Translations under genes and position numbers: made by a program
Source of the DNA: WHSW01 sp963749365
GTDB lineage: Bacteria; Actinomycetota; Thermoleophilia; Solirubrobacterales; 70-9
Direction of reading: 5' to 3'
Assembly: GCA_963749365.1 (NCBI GenBank)
Contig: CAVVME010000003.1
Location: 434,001 to 498,000, forward strand
Length of the DNA stretch: 64,000 bases
The notes under the pieces: model-generated
The model's input: the letters and a program-made list of their open reading frames with translations, nothing else
Told to the model about the DNA's origin: nothing
Database searches by the model: none
Shown: positions 25,033 through 32,788 of the stretch, in pieces
How positions within the stretch are numbered: position 1 is the stretch's first letter
Layout of the letters: every line of letters begins with the position of its first letter

Positions 25033-25486
25033 CGGCGACCCCCAGCGCCCGCTCGATTCCCTCCAGCGCCTCGTCGAGCCGGCGCCGCGAGGCGCCGCGC
25101 ATCAGCGCCGAGCCCAGCCGCGAGAGCCCGCGAAGCCGCTCGTCCCCGGTCAGCGTGATCGTCGTCCCCGTCGACTCGGGGGAGAGATCGATCGCGAGCT
25201 TCGCGGCTCGGAGGATGCGCTCGAACGGAGTGCCGTCGATCTCCTGCTCCCAGGCATAGCGCTCGCCCTCGCTCGTCTCGGTGCAGCGAAAGTCCGCCCG
25301 CACCCCGGCCCCGCGGTCGGTGGCGAGCACGATCGTCCACTGAGCGGGCTCGCCCTCGGGATCGCGGACGTCCTCGACCCGCAGGGCGCGCGGCCACCAA
25401 CGCGCGAGGCTGTGGGGATCGGAGACCAGCGCCCAGACCCGTCCCGGGTCCGCGGCGACGGTCCTGGTGCGGGAGACGCGCGGCAT
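25022..25486 (-). CDS. SRPBCC (START/Bet v1-like) family protein
   Basis: A 154-aa helix-grip protein of the polyketide-cyclase/SRPBCC family with a hydrophobic cavity for lipids or other small ligands. The N-terminus RTVAADPGRVWALVSDPHSLARWWP is diagnostic, and the C-terminal long helix (RRRLDEALEGIERAL) completes the fold. It overlaps the FAD oxidase gene by 11 bp, so the two are probably co-translated, and it follows the ftsR-like gene by 29 bp. A shared lipid-related pathway with the oxidase is inferred. Confidence 0.85.
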   Translation of the reverse strand: MPRVSRTRTVAADPGRVWALVSDPHSLARWWPRALRVEDVRDPEGEPAQWTIVLATDRGAGVRADFRCTETSEGERYAWEQEIDGTPFERILRAAKLAIDLSPESTGTTITLTGDERLRGLSRLGSALMRGASRRRLDEALEGIERALGVAGER

Positions 25487-25515
25487 CGCCGGCTGCCAAG
25501 AAGAGGGCGCCCGAG

Positions 25516-26256
25516 CTAGCCGCTGGCGGTCGACTTCAGGCGCCTCAGGTCCCGGACCAGAAGCAGGTGCTTGAGATGGCCACAGACCGCGGCGAGGCTC
25601 TCGAGGTTCTCGACCGCCTCCTTTCGCCGCGCCTGGCTGCGCGACCGCAGCTGCGCCCCCAACAGCTGCTCGAGCAGCGCCGCCTCGCGGTCGGCCGAGG
25701 TGCGAAAGACGCGCAGGTTGCGTCCAGCGACGCCGAACTTGGAGAGCTCGGCCGCAGCTCGGACGATCTCGAGGTCGGTCTCGTCATAGACCGTGCGCCC
25801 GCCGCTGCGGCTCGGAGCGACGATGCCGAAGTCCTGCAGCTCGCGCAGGAAGCTCTCGCCGACCCCCGCCTGCTCGACCAGCTCCTCCTGCGTGAACGAC
25901 GTCACCGGCTCGCCCACCGATGCGGCGCGGCGCTTCTGGCCCTCGCTCGGGCGCCGGCCGGTGAAGTCGCCGGTCGCCAGCTCCTGGCGGATCACGCGCA
26001 GGGGCAGGAACTCGTCGCGCTGCATGCGCAGAATCGCCCGCAGCCGCTCGACGTCGGCCTGGCTGTAGAGCCGATAGCCGCCCGCCGTGCGGCGCGGCGC
26101 GAGCAGCTTCTGGTCTTCGAGGTAGCGGATCTTGGAGATCGAGATGTCGTCGAACTCCTGGCTCAGGATCTTGGCCACCGCGCCGATCGTCAGCGCGCGG
26201 CGCGGCCGCGAGTCGCCCTTCGGCGGGCTGCTCTTCTCGTCGACGATCACGGACAT
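25516..26256 (-). CDS. ftsR: MerR-family regulator with two MerR-type domains (FtsR-like)
   Basis: A 246-aa transcription factor. The first MerR helix-turn-helix (about 20-90) includes ISISKIRYLEDQKLLAP and GGYRLYSQADVERL. A second MerR-like module follows (about 125-190, SFTQEELVEQAGVGESFLRELQDFGIV). Size, tandem layout and position directly after a garA-like FHA gene match FtsR (Rv1828 in Mycobacterium, cg1631 in Corynebacterium), an activator of ftsZ. The second of two adjacent ATGs (26256) has the better spacing from GGAGA and forms a TGATG overlap with the FHA stop. The symbol rests on synteny and architecture. Confidence 0.82.
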   Translation of the reverse strand: MSVIVDEKSSPPKGDSRPRRALTIGAVAKILSQEFDDISISKIRYLEDQKLLAPRRTAGGYRLYSQADVERLRAILRMQRDEFLPLRVIRQELATGDFTGRRPSEGQKRRAASVGEPVTSFTQEELVEQAGVGESFLRELQDFGIVAPSRSGGRTVYDETDLEIVRAAAELSKFGVAGRNLRVFRTSADREAALLEQLLGAQLRSRSQARRKEAVENLESLAAVCGHLKHLLLVRDLRRLKSTASG

Positions 26257-26726
26257 CATTTCTCCAGGTAGCTGAGCTTGTACTTGCCGATCTGGATCTC
26301 GTCGCCATCGTTGAGCAGGTGCGATTCGATCCGGCGGCGGTTCACGTAGGTGCCGTTGAGCGAGCCGAGGTCGTCGATGTAGTGGCCGTCCTGACGCTGG
26401 ACCAGGAGCGCGTGGTTGCGCGAAACGGTGACGTCGTCGAGGAAGACGGCGGCGTCGGGGGTGCGTCCGATGGCCATCCTGTCCTCGTCGACGGTGAAGC
26501 TCTCCCCCGCGCGCCCGCCGCCGGAACGGATCACCAGCGCGGCCCCCGCCTTGCCGACCTCCTCGTCGATGTCCACCGGCGTGTACTCCCCCGTCTCGTC
26601 GACCTTGTAGGTCATCGTCGTCGGCTCGTCGCCGCTTTCCGGGCGCCCGAGGAAGGCGCCGCACTTCTGACAGTAGTTGGCTCCCTCGGGGTTGACGAAG
26701 CCGCACTCCGGACAGTGGAGCGCCAT
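26256..26726 (-). CDS. garA: GarA-like FHA protein with N-terminal zinc ribbon
   Basis: A 156-aa protein. Residues 1-24 form a zinc ribbon (CPEC at 5-8, CQKC at 19-22), residues 33-55 are an acidic Thr-rich linker, and residues 62-154 are an FHA domain with GR (87-88), SRNH (102-105) and the NG loop (124-125) that bind phospho-Thr peptides. The FHA part and gene order match GarA/OdhI, which restrain 2-oxoglutarate metabolism under Ser/Thr kinase control. The classical ETTSV phospho-site is not present; the nearest equivalent is ETGEYTPV. The ribosome site GAGGAGAG lies in the end of the rsiG-like gene. Confidence 0.83.
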   Translation of the reverse strand: MALHCPECGFVNPEGANYCQKCGAFLGRPESGDEPTTMTYKVDETGEYTPVDIDEEVGKAGAALVIRSGGGRAGESFTVDEDRMAIGRTPDAAVFLDDVTVSRNHALLVQRQDGHYIDDLGSLNGTYVNRRRIESHLLNDGDEIQIGKYKLSYLEK

Positions 26727-26730
26727 CGGG

Positions 26731-27003
26731 CTAACTCTCCTCGTCGGGCCCGGGGACCTTGCCGAGCAGGATGTCGGTGAGCTGCTGGACGTCGGCGCCG
26801 GTGATCGTCGCGTCGCCCGCCTCGCGCTTGACCTTGAGCCGGTTGACCAGCTCGGCCCGCAGGATGTCGATCTTGCCGTGCAGGACCCGGCGCCGGTAGG
26901 AGACCTCGCGCTCCTCGTCGGCCAGCTCGGAGATCAGCGACTTGAGCTCGTCGTCGCCGAGCGAGCCGATGTCGGGAAAGGTGTCTTCGTACTCGGTCCT
27001 CAT
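26731..27003 (-). CDS. RsiG-like anti-sigma factor, probable c-di-GMP binder
   Basis: A 90-aa, mostly helical protein. Residues 26-50 fit the RsiG helix signature E(X)3S(X)2R(X)3Q(X)3D, here E31, S35, R38, H42, D46, with His replacing Gln. In Streptomyces, RsiG carries two copies and sequesters sigma WhiG when bound to c-di-GMP; single-copy versions in other actinobacteria work as homodimers. One copy is present here, so a homodimer is expected. The ATG at 27003 starts the protein just before the helical core. It is followed 4 bp later by the garA-like gene. No whiG/fliA-type sigma gene is visible in the window. Confidence 0.78.
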   Translation of the reverse strand: MRTEYEDTFPDIGSLGDDELKSLISELADEEREVSYRRRVLHGKIDILRAELVNRLKVKREAGDATITGADVQQLTDILLGKVPGPDEES

Positions 27004-27047
27004 CTTCGCCCCCAAGATCCGCCGGTCGGTGCTGCCGGTCAGCGCCG

Positions 27048-27085
27048 AGTATACGACTGATCTGCAAACTTCAAGTTGAGCTTTA
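27048..27085 (-). promoter_or_regulatory. Putative promoter region of the rsiG-garA-ftsR operon
   Basis: This is an unusually AT-rich island for the window, between the pgsA-like and rsiG-like genes. Two readings are possible on the minus strand. One is a housekeeping-like -10 TATACT (27053-27048) with TTGAAG (27074-27069) only 15 nt upstream. The other is a FliA/WhiG-like pair, TAAA (27085-27082), 16 nt, then GCAGATCA (27065-27058), which matches 6 of 8 bases of GCCGATAA. Neither is proven. Confidence 0.45.
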
Positions 27086-27118
27086 GCGTTTGGGCTCGAG
27101 CTTGCGTCGGTGCAGGCC

Positions 27119-27730
27119 TCATCCGGGCGCGGCGACCGGGCCGCGACCAAGCGCAGCCCGGACGTAGACGAGGGTTGCGAGGACCGCGATCGCGACTCCG
27201 AGGACGAACCCGGCCTCGATGATCCACCAATCGAGGACCATGCTCCAGAAGATGCCCCCGAAGACAAGGAAGACCCCGATCCGGCCGATCCAGTTGACCT
27301 CGATGTCGATCCCGCGGCGCAGCGCGAGCTGGGCGAGCACGAGCGTGACCAGCTCCCGGACCGCGAGCAGGGCCAGCGCCCAGCGCGGCAGGAGTTCGAA
27401 GTGCCAGCAGACCGTCGCCCCGGCGAGCACGGTGAGCCGGTCGACGACGGGGTCGAGCAGCGCGCCCATGCGTGAGTACTGGCCGGTCGCCCGGGCGAGG
27501 AAGCCGTCGAGGTAGTCGCCGGCGCTGATCGCCAGATAGATCAGCGCCGGGGCGAGCGCCCGGCCGTCTCCCGAGTCGAAGGCGAGGATGAGGAAGACCG
27601 GGATCGCCGCCAGACGCACGTAGCCGACCAGGTTCGGGATCGTCCACGGGTGCAGCGGAGCGCCGCGACGCGTCTCCCGGGGAAGCGGGCCGGAGCGGTC
27701 GATGCCGAACAGCCTGCGCTTCGACGGCAT
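27119..27730 (-). CDS. CDP-alcohol phosphatidyltransferase (PgsA-like)
   Basis: A 203-aa membrane enzyme that transfers a phosphatidyl group from CDP-diacylglycerol to an alcohol, most likely glycerol-3-phosphate. The family signature D(X)2DG(X)2AR...G...D(X)3D is complete: D72, D75, G76, A79-R80, then LLDPVVD (Asp about 93 and 97). Four or more hydrophobic helices follow. The position upstream of garA resembles pgsA2 in Mycobacterium. It starts 9 bp after proS and is probably the last gene of the ispG-proS unit. Glycerol-3-phosphate versus inositol acceptor is not settled. Confidence 0.87.
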   Translation of the reverse strand: MPSKRRLFGIDRSGPLPRETRRGAPLHPWTIPNLVGYVRLAAIPVFLILAFDSGDGRALAPALIYLAISAGDYLDGFLARATGQYSRMGALLDPVVDRLTVLAGATVCWHFELLPRWALALLAVRELVTLVLAQLALRRGIDIEVNWIGRIGVFLVFGGIFWSMVLDWWIIEAGFVLGVAIAVLATLVYVRAALGRGPVAAPG

Positions 27731-27739
27731 CGCGCGGCC

Positions 27740-29425
27740 TCAGTCGAGCGCCGCGAGGATCTCGGCGGCGCGTCGGGCCGCGTCGCCGACCGCGAGCCGG
27801 TGATCGTCTCCGGTGCGCCGCTCCTGGGCCTCGACCTCGCCCTCGGCGAGCGCGCGCTTGCCGACCACGATCCGCAGCGGGCAGCCGAGCAGCTCGGCGT
27901 CGGTGAGCTTCTCCCCCGGCCCGGCCTCGCGATCGTCGTAAACGGTCTCCAGGCCCGCCTCGGCGAGCTCGACGTAGAGCCGGTCGGCGGCCGCGTGGGT
28001 CTCCTCCCCTGCCTTTCCGAGCGCGATCAGGTGAACCGCCCAGGGGGCGAGTGCCGGCGGCCAGACGATCCCCTTCTCGTCGGCTCGCTGCTCGATTGCC
28101 CCCGCGACCACCCGCGCCGGGCCGAGCCCGTAGCTGCCCATGACGATCGGCTGCTCCTTGCCCTCCGGGTCGAGATAGGAGGCCCCGAGGGGCTCCGAAT
28201 ATCGGGTGCCGAGCTTGAAGATGTTGCCGACCTCGATCGCCGTCTCGACCTCGATCGGGTCGCCCGCCGGCGAGAGGTCCCCGGCCTCGACCGCGCGGAT
28301 GTCGCGCTCCTCGAAGCCGAAGTCACGGCCCGGCTCGACCCCGATCAGGTGCGCGTCCGCCGCGTTGGCGCCGGCGAAGAAGCCGGAGCCCTCAATCGCG
28401 ACGTCCTTGATCACCGGCAGGTCGGCGGTGACCGGCCCGATGAACCCGGGCGGTCCGAGCGCGGCCTCGATCTCGTCCGCGTTGGCCTGGCGGAAGTCGG
28501 CCCCGAGCGCGTTGCGGAGCTTGATCTCGTTCAGGCGGTGATCGCCGCGGACCAAGGCCAGGACCATGCCGCGGCCCTCGACGATCATCGGCATCGCCTT
28601 CAGCGCCGCCCCCTCGGGGACCCCGAGCGCCCCGGCAACCTGTTCGACCGTGGTCAGGCCCGGGGTCGGCACCTCGCGCGGCTGGTCGAGCGACGGCGGC
28701 AGCGTGACCGGCTGCGCTCGGGCCGACGCGATCTCGACGTTGGCGGCGTACCCGGGCGCCAGCGCGACCTCGTTCTCGCCCGCGGGACACGGCGCCATGT
28801 ACTCATGTGCGCCGGTCCCGCCCATCATCCCGACGTCGGCCTCGACCTCGTACCAGCGCAGCCCGCAGCGGTCGAGGATCCGCGCATAGGCGCCGCGGTG
28901 CAGCTCATAGCTCGCGTCGAGGCCCTCCTCGTCACGGTCGAAGGAGTAGGAGTCCTTCATCGTGAACTCGCGGGTGCGCAGCACGCCCGCCCGCGGCCGG
29001 GGCTCGTCACGCTCCTTCACCTGCACGTGATAGAGGATCTTCGGCAGCTCGCGATAGGAGCGGATCTCGCGGGCGACGTGGAAGGTCAGCGCCTCCTCGT
29101 GGGTCATCGCGAGCACGTGCTCGGAGCCCTTGCGGTCAGAGAGCTTGAACAGCTCGTCGATCGAGTGGCGCCCGGTCTTCCGCCAGGGCTCGGCGGGCTG
29201 CAGGACCGGCATCAGCATCTCCTGCCCGCCGATCGCGTCGATCTCCTCCCGGATCACCGCCTCGACCCGCTTGATCACCCGGTATCCGGCCGGCAGCCAC
29301 GTCCACAGGCCGGCGCCGAGCTGGCGCACGAGCCCGGCCCGGACCATGAGTCGGTGCGAGGCGGACTCGGCGTCTGCCGGGTCCTCGCGCAGCGTAGGCA
29401 GGAAGTAGGTCGACAGCCGGCTCAT
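27740..29425 (-). CDS. proS: Prolyl-tRNA synthetase
   Basis: Class II aminoacyl-tRNA synthetase charging tRNA-Pro. The 561-aa length and the INS-type editing insertion between motifs 2 and 3 mark the bacterial ProS type. Visible are the N-terminal TFLPTLREDPADAES, motif 1 PAGYRVIKRVEAVIREEI, motif 2 with FTMKDSYSFDRDEEG, and motif 3 with GSYGLGPARVVAGAIEQ. A HxGTGP-style anticodon domain closes the protein. A TAGTCT box lies 9 nt before the ATG, so it may have a promoter of its own besides read-through from ispG. Confidence 0.96.
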   Translation of the reverse strand: MSRLSTYFLPTLREDPADAESASHRLMVRAGLVRQLGAGLWTWLPAGYRVIKRVEAVIREEIDAIGGQEMLMPVLQPAEPWRKTGRHSIDELFKLSDRKGSEHVLAMTHEEALTFHVAREIRSYRELPKILYHVQVKERDEPRPRAGVLRTREFTMKDSYSFDRDEEGLDASYELHRGAYARILDRCGLRWYEVEADVGMMGGTGAHEYMAPCPAGENEVALAPGYAANVEIASARAQPVTLPPSLDQPREVPTPGLTTVEQVAGALGVPEGAALKAMPMIVEGRGMVLALVRGDHRLNEIKLRNALGADFRQANADEIEAALGPPGFIGPVTADLPVIKDVAIEGSGFFAGANAADAHLIGVEPGRDFGFEERDIRAVEAGDLSPAGDPIEVETAIEVGNIFKLGTRYSEPLGASYLDPEGKEQPIVMGSYGLGPARVVAGAIEQRADEKGIVWPPALAPWAVHLIALGKAGEETHAAADRLYVELAEAGLETVYDDREAGPGEKLTDAELLGCPLRIVVGKRALAEGEVEAQERRTGDDHRLAVGDAARRAAEILAALD

Positions 29426-29479
29426 CGAGCGGCCAGACTACCGGGGCGTCGCCCGTGCGCCGCGCCGAGGCCGCGAGTT

Positions 29480-30772
29480 TCAGGCCCGGGTGAAGCGGCG
29501 GCCCGCGGTCGGCGAGGCCTCCTCGTCGAGGGCGACCGCTGGCCCCTTGACCGGCTTCAGGAAAGGCTCGGCCGTGACGTCGTTGCCCTCCTCGCGCGCC
29601 TTCTCGGCCTCCATTGCGGCGATCCGCTCCGGAGTCAGCTCGTCCGCGTTCTCCTCCTCGATCTTGGCGAGCCAGGCGGCGCCCTCGGCCGCCTTGGCGG
29701 CCTCGACCTCGACCGAGCCGCGATCGAGCGACTTGTCGATCTCGGCGAACAGCGCCTCGACCAGCTCCTCCTGGGGCACCTTGCGCAACGGCTTGCCGTG
29801 GGCGAAGATCAGTCCCTCGTTCTTGGCGCCGGTGATCCCGAAGTCCGCATGCGACGCCTCGCCGATCCCGTTCACCGCGCAGCCCAGCACCGCGACCTCG
29901 ATCGGCTCGGCGTAGGCCTCGAGGCGGGCCTCGATCTCGGCGACGACCGAGTCCATGTCGAACTGCAGCCGGCCGCAGGTCGGGCAGGCGATCAGCACCG
30001 GCCCACGCTCGCGAAGCTGCAGCGCCTTGAGGATCTCCCAGGCGACCTTGACCTCCTCCTCGGCGTGGAAGGTCGAGAGGCTGATCCGGATCGTGTCGCC
30101 GACCCCGTCGGCGAGCAGGGTGCCGAGACCGACCGCCGACTTCAGCGAGCCCGACCACTTCGTCCCCGCCTCTGTGATCCCGAGATGAATCGGGTAGGGG
30201 ATCCGCTCGGCGAGCAGCCGGTTGGCGGCGATCGTGTTCGGGACGTTGGTCGACTTGATCGAGACCTTGAACTCCTCGAACTCGAGCGACTCCATCATCT
30301 CGACGAACTCGACCGCGGCGCCGACCAGCGCCTCGACCGGGTTTTCGCGCTCGAGCGCGTGCAGATGCTTGGGCAGCGAGCCGGAGTTGACCCCGATCCG
30401 CATCGGCACGCCCGCCTCGGTCGCCCTCAACGCCACCTCGGCGACCTTCTCGCGGCCGCCGATGTTGCCCGGGTTGAGCCGGATGCAGTGGGCCCCGGCG
30501 TCGATCGCCTTCAGCGCCAGGGTGTGGTTGAAGTGGATGTCGGCGATCACCGGGATCGGCGAGCGCTCGACGATCGTTCGCAGCGCGACCGCGTCCTGAT
30601 CGCGCGGGACGGCGACCCGGACCAGGTCGGCGCCGGCCTCGGCGACCTTGCCGATCTGCTCCATCGTCGCCTCGAGGTTGGCGGTCTCAGTCTTGGTCAT
30701 CGTCTGCACGGCGACCGGGGCTCCACCCCCAATCGGCACCCCGCCGACGAATACCTGGCGCTTCGAGGCCAT
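29480..30772 (-). CDS. ispG: 4-hydroxy-3-methylbut-2-enyl-diphosphate synthase
   Basis: GcpE/IspG converts MEcPP to HMBPP in the MEP isoprenoid pathway using a 4Fe-4S cluster. The 430-aa protein has the N-terminal TIM-barrel (VQTMTKTETAN, IADIHFNHTLAL) and the C-terminal cluster-binding region with CPTC and GCAVNGIGEASHADFGI. The last 70 residues form a charged extension (VEALFAEIDKSLDRG and on) beyond the usual end. The ATG at 30772 follows a CACAAT box by 6 nt. The other MEP genes seen here are dxr (35.7-36.9 kb) and, downstream in the pathway, uppS. Confidence 0.95.
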   Translation of the reverse strand: MASKRQVFVGGVPIGGGAPVAVQTMTKTETANLEATMEQIGKVAEAGADLVRVAVPRDQDAVALRTIVERSPIPVIADIHFNHTLALKAIDAGAHCIRLNPGNIGGREKVAEVALRATEAGVPMRIGVNSGSLPKHLHALERENPVEALVGAAVEFVEMMESLEFEEFKVSIKSTNVPNTIAANRLLAERIPYPIHLGITEAGTKWSGSLKSAVGLGTLLADGVGDTIRISLSTFHAEEEVKVAWEILKALQLRERGPVLIACPTCGRLQFDMDSVVAEIEARLEAYAEPIEVAVLGCAVNGIGEASHADFGITGAKNEGLIFAHGKPLRKVPQEELVEALFAEIDKSLDRGSVEVEAAKAAEGAAWLAKIEEENADELTPERIAAMEAEKAREEGNDVTAEPFLKPVKGPAVALDEEASPTAGRRFTRA

Positions 30773-30808
30773 GTGGACATTGTGGCAGCGGGGGTTTAGG
30801 GTTGGCGC

Positions 30809-31720
30809 ATGCGAAGGGGGATCGCAGTGGCGTTCGCACTGACCGGGGCCGCCCTCTCGCTGCCGACCGGCGCAGCCGCGGACCATCACCTGATGGTGAT
30901 CAGCGAGGTCTATGCGGGCCCACCGGACGGCCCAGACGCGGGTTCGTCGAGTTGCAGATGTACTCCGCAGGCCAGAACGTCGTCAGCGGGCCAACGTGTC
31001 TGTCCTTCTACGATCGCGGATGGAATGCAACAGCCCGATTCGTCGACGTTCTCCGCCGATGTCGCGAGCGGCCAGAACCAGCGCACGATCCTGGTCGGCG
31101 ACACCGGTGGTTCCCGGCGCCGACCTCACCGTACCCTCGCTCGACAGCGACCTCGATGACGAGCGGCGGGGCCGACCTGCTTCGAGAGCCGAGGGCTTCG
31201 GTGCGGTCGACTGCGTCTCCTGGGGCGCCTTCAGCCAGCCCGCCGACGCTCCCGGTCGGCACGCCGGCGCCGGCGCTTCTCGAGCGGCCAGTCGCTGACC
31301 CGCTCGATCGCGCGCGGCTGCGCGACCCTGCTCGAGGCCGGTGACGACACCGGCGACAGCGCCGCCGACTTCGCGCTCGCCACGCCCAGCCCGCGTCCGA
31401 ACTCGGCCGCGCCGACCGAGACCGCCTGCACGGGCGGCGGTGGTGGCGGCGCTGCCGACACCGACCCGCCGCAGACGAAGATCAAGAAGGCGCCGAAGGG
31501 CAAGATCGACGCCGACACGGTCAAGGTCAAGTTCAAGTCCGACGAGCCGAACTCGAGCTTCGAGTGCAAGTTCGACCGCAAGCCCTACAAGCCCTGCCAG
31601 TCGCCGAAGAAGCTCAAGAACCTCGACGACGGCAAGCACAAGTTCAAGGTCCGCGCCACCGACGCCGCCGGGAACACCGACGACTCCCCGGCGAAGGCGA
31701 AGTTCAAGGTCGTCGACTAG
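30809..31720 (+). pseudogene. Frameshifted lamin-tail-domain exported protein
   Basis: The start is normal: a TAGGGT box, then ATG and a signal peptide ending about AAA-DHH, then the lamin-tail beginning LMVISEVYAGPPDG. After that the homologous reading moves among all three frames. FVELQMYSAGQNVVSG is one frame on, ADGMQQPDSSTFSADVASGQNQRTILVGD returns to the first, VPGADLTVPSLDSDLDD is in the third, and PVGTPAPALL and SGQSLTRSIARGC shift again. At least six single-base indels lie within about 31285. From there to TAG (31718-31720) the frame is clean and encodes a Lys/Cys-rich domain (KFKSDEPNSSFECKFD). Sequencing error is the main alternative to decay. Confidence 0.78.
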
Positions 31721-32600
31721 GCGATTCGAGCGCGGTGCGGAGCGCCTGGCGGAGGTCGTGCGGTTCGCCCGTGACCTGCCTCCAGGTGCAGCGGATCAGC
31801 GTCCAGCCCGCCGCGCCGACCAGCTGCTGGTTGCGCCGATCGCGCTCGAACGCCGCCCGAGTGCGGTGGGTCTCGAAGCCGTCCGCCTCGACGACCACTC
31901 GCCAACAGGGCCAGTGGAAATCAACCTCGAGCGATTTGCCGGGCACCTCGATCAGCCCGTTAACGACCGGCGGCGGCAGGCCGGCGGTCCGGCAGAGGCG
32001 CAGGAATCGCTGCTCGAGCTCGCTGCGCGTGAACTTCGACTCCGGCTCGTAGAGCGCCAACGCCAAGCGCAGCCGGGCGACGCCGCGGCAGCCTCGGCGC
32101 CGATCGAGGATCGCCCGGACAGCGTCGAGGTCGAGCAGTTCAAGTCGCTCCGCGCGTTCCACCACCCGCTCGAGATCGGCTTGGCGCAGCACCGCCGCCA
32201 GGTCCACCAGGGTCCTGCTCGCGCTCGTGCAAGGCACGCCCCGGACCTCGCTGACCTCGTCGGCACGCAGGTCGCCGTGGTGGATCAGCAGCCCCGGATG
32301 CCGCCGGCGCACACGCGCGGGCACCAGCACCTCCGGCCGCCCGGACCACGCGCGCAGGTCCCGGAGCGCCCCGGCCGAGCGATGCGAGAGCGCGGCTTCG
32401 GGTCCGCAAGCGAGCACCGCGGCCATCCCGCATCCCTCCCTGCCGAGCACCGGGTGCCCGACGGCGAACACGCCGCGGTGGATGCGGTGCAACCTCCCGG
32501 CCCTGACCCGACTACGGACGCCGCTCGCACTGAGGCCGAGCTGACGCAGCTGGGCCAGCGCGATGACGCCGTGTTGGCGCGCCGCCAGCGCAGCGATCAA
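31704..32600 (-). CDS. DUF559 / AbiEi-antitoxin-domain family protein
   Basis: A 298-aa protein common in actinobacteria. The N-terminal winged-helix-like part (RQHGVIALAQLRQLGLSASGV, HRGVFAVGHP) matches the AbiEi antitoxin N-domain. The C-terminal part matches DUF559, a Vsr-like PD-(D/E)XK nuclease fold, with LEVDFHWPCWRVVVEADGFETH and DRRNQQLVGAAGWTLIRCTW. No AbiEii toxin gene is adjacent, so it is an orphan. The start is uncertain: TTG at 32600 is the first usable in-frame codon near the family N-terminus. Its 3' end overlaps the broken lamin-tail gene by 17 bp. The 188 bp upstream (32601-32788) show nothing I can identify. Confidence 0.8.
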   Translation of the reverse strand: MIAALAARQHGVIALAQLRQLGLSASGVRSRVRAGRLHRIHRGVFAVGHPVLGREGCGMAAVLACGPEAALSHRSAGALRDLRAWSGRPEVLVPARVRRRHPGLLIHHGDLRADEVSEVRGVPCTSASRTLVDLAAVLRQADLERVVERAERLELLDLDAVRAILDRRRGCRGVARLRLALALYEPESKFTRSELEQRFLRLCRTAGLPPPVVNGLIEVPGKSLEVDFHWPCWRVVVEADGFETHRTRAAFERDRRNQQLVGAAGWTLIRCTWRQVTGEPHDLRQALRTALESPSRRP

Positions 32601-32788
32601 GACATCGATCGGCCGAACGGACGATTCCGTCCCTGAGGCCGTCGAAATAGTCCGCTCGGCGGGCACCGGGCGAGGATTGCGGCGCGGCGGGCACACGTGG
32701 CGCGCCGGATCGGTTGGAAGGTGCGTGAAAGCGTGCCGAGCCGCGGCCCCAGCGGCCCTGCGCTGCGCGACCGCGACCGCGCGCCTCG

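Noticed and set aside
27650..30799. A 1049-codon open frame antisense to proS and ispG
   Set aside because: It is an Arg/Leu/Gly-rich shadow created by high GC content. The opposite strand carries two clear essential genes with all motifs.
30809..31300. Programmed ribosomal frameshifting in the lamin-tail gene
   Set aside because: There are at least six shifts in mixed directions and no slippery heptamer or stimulatory structure, so decay or sequence error is far more likely.
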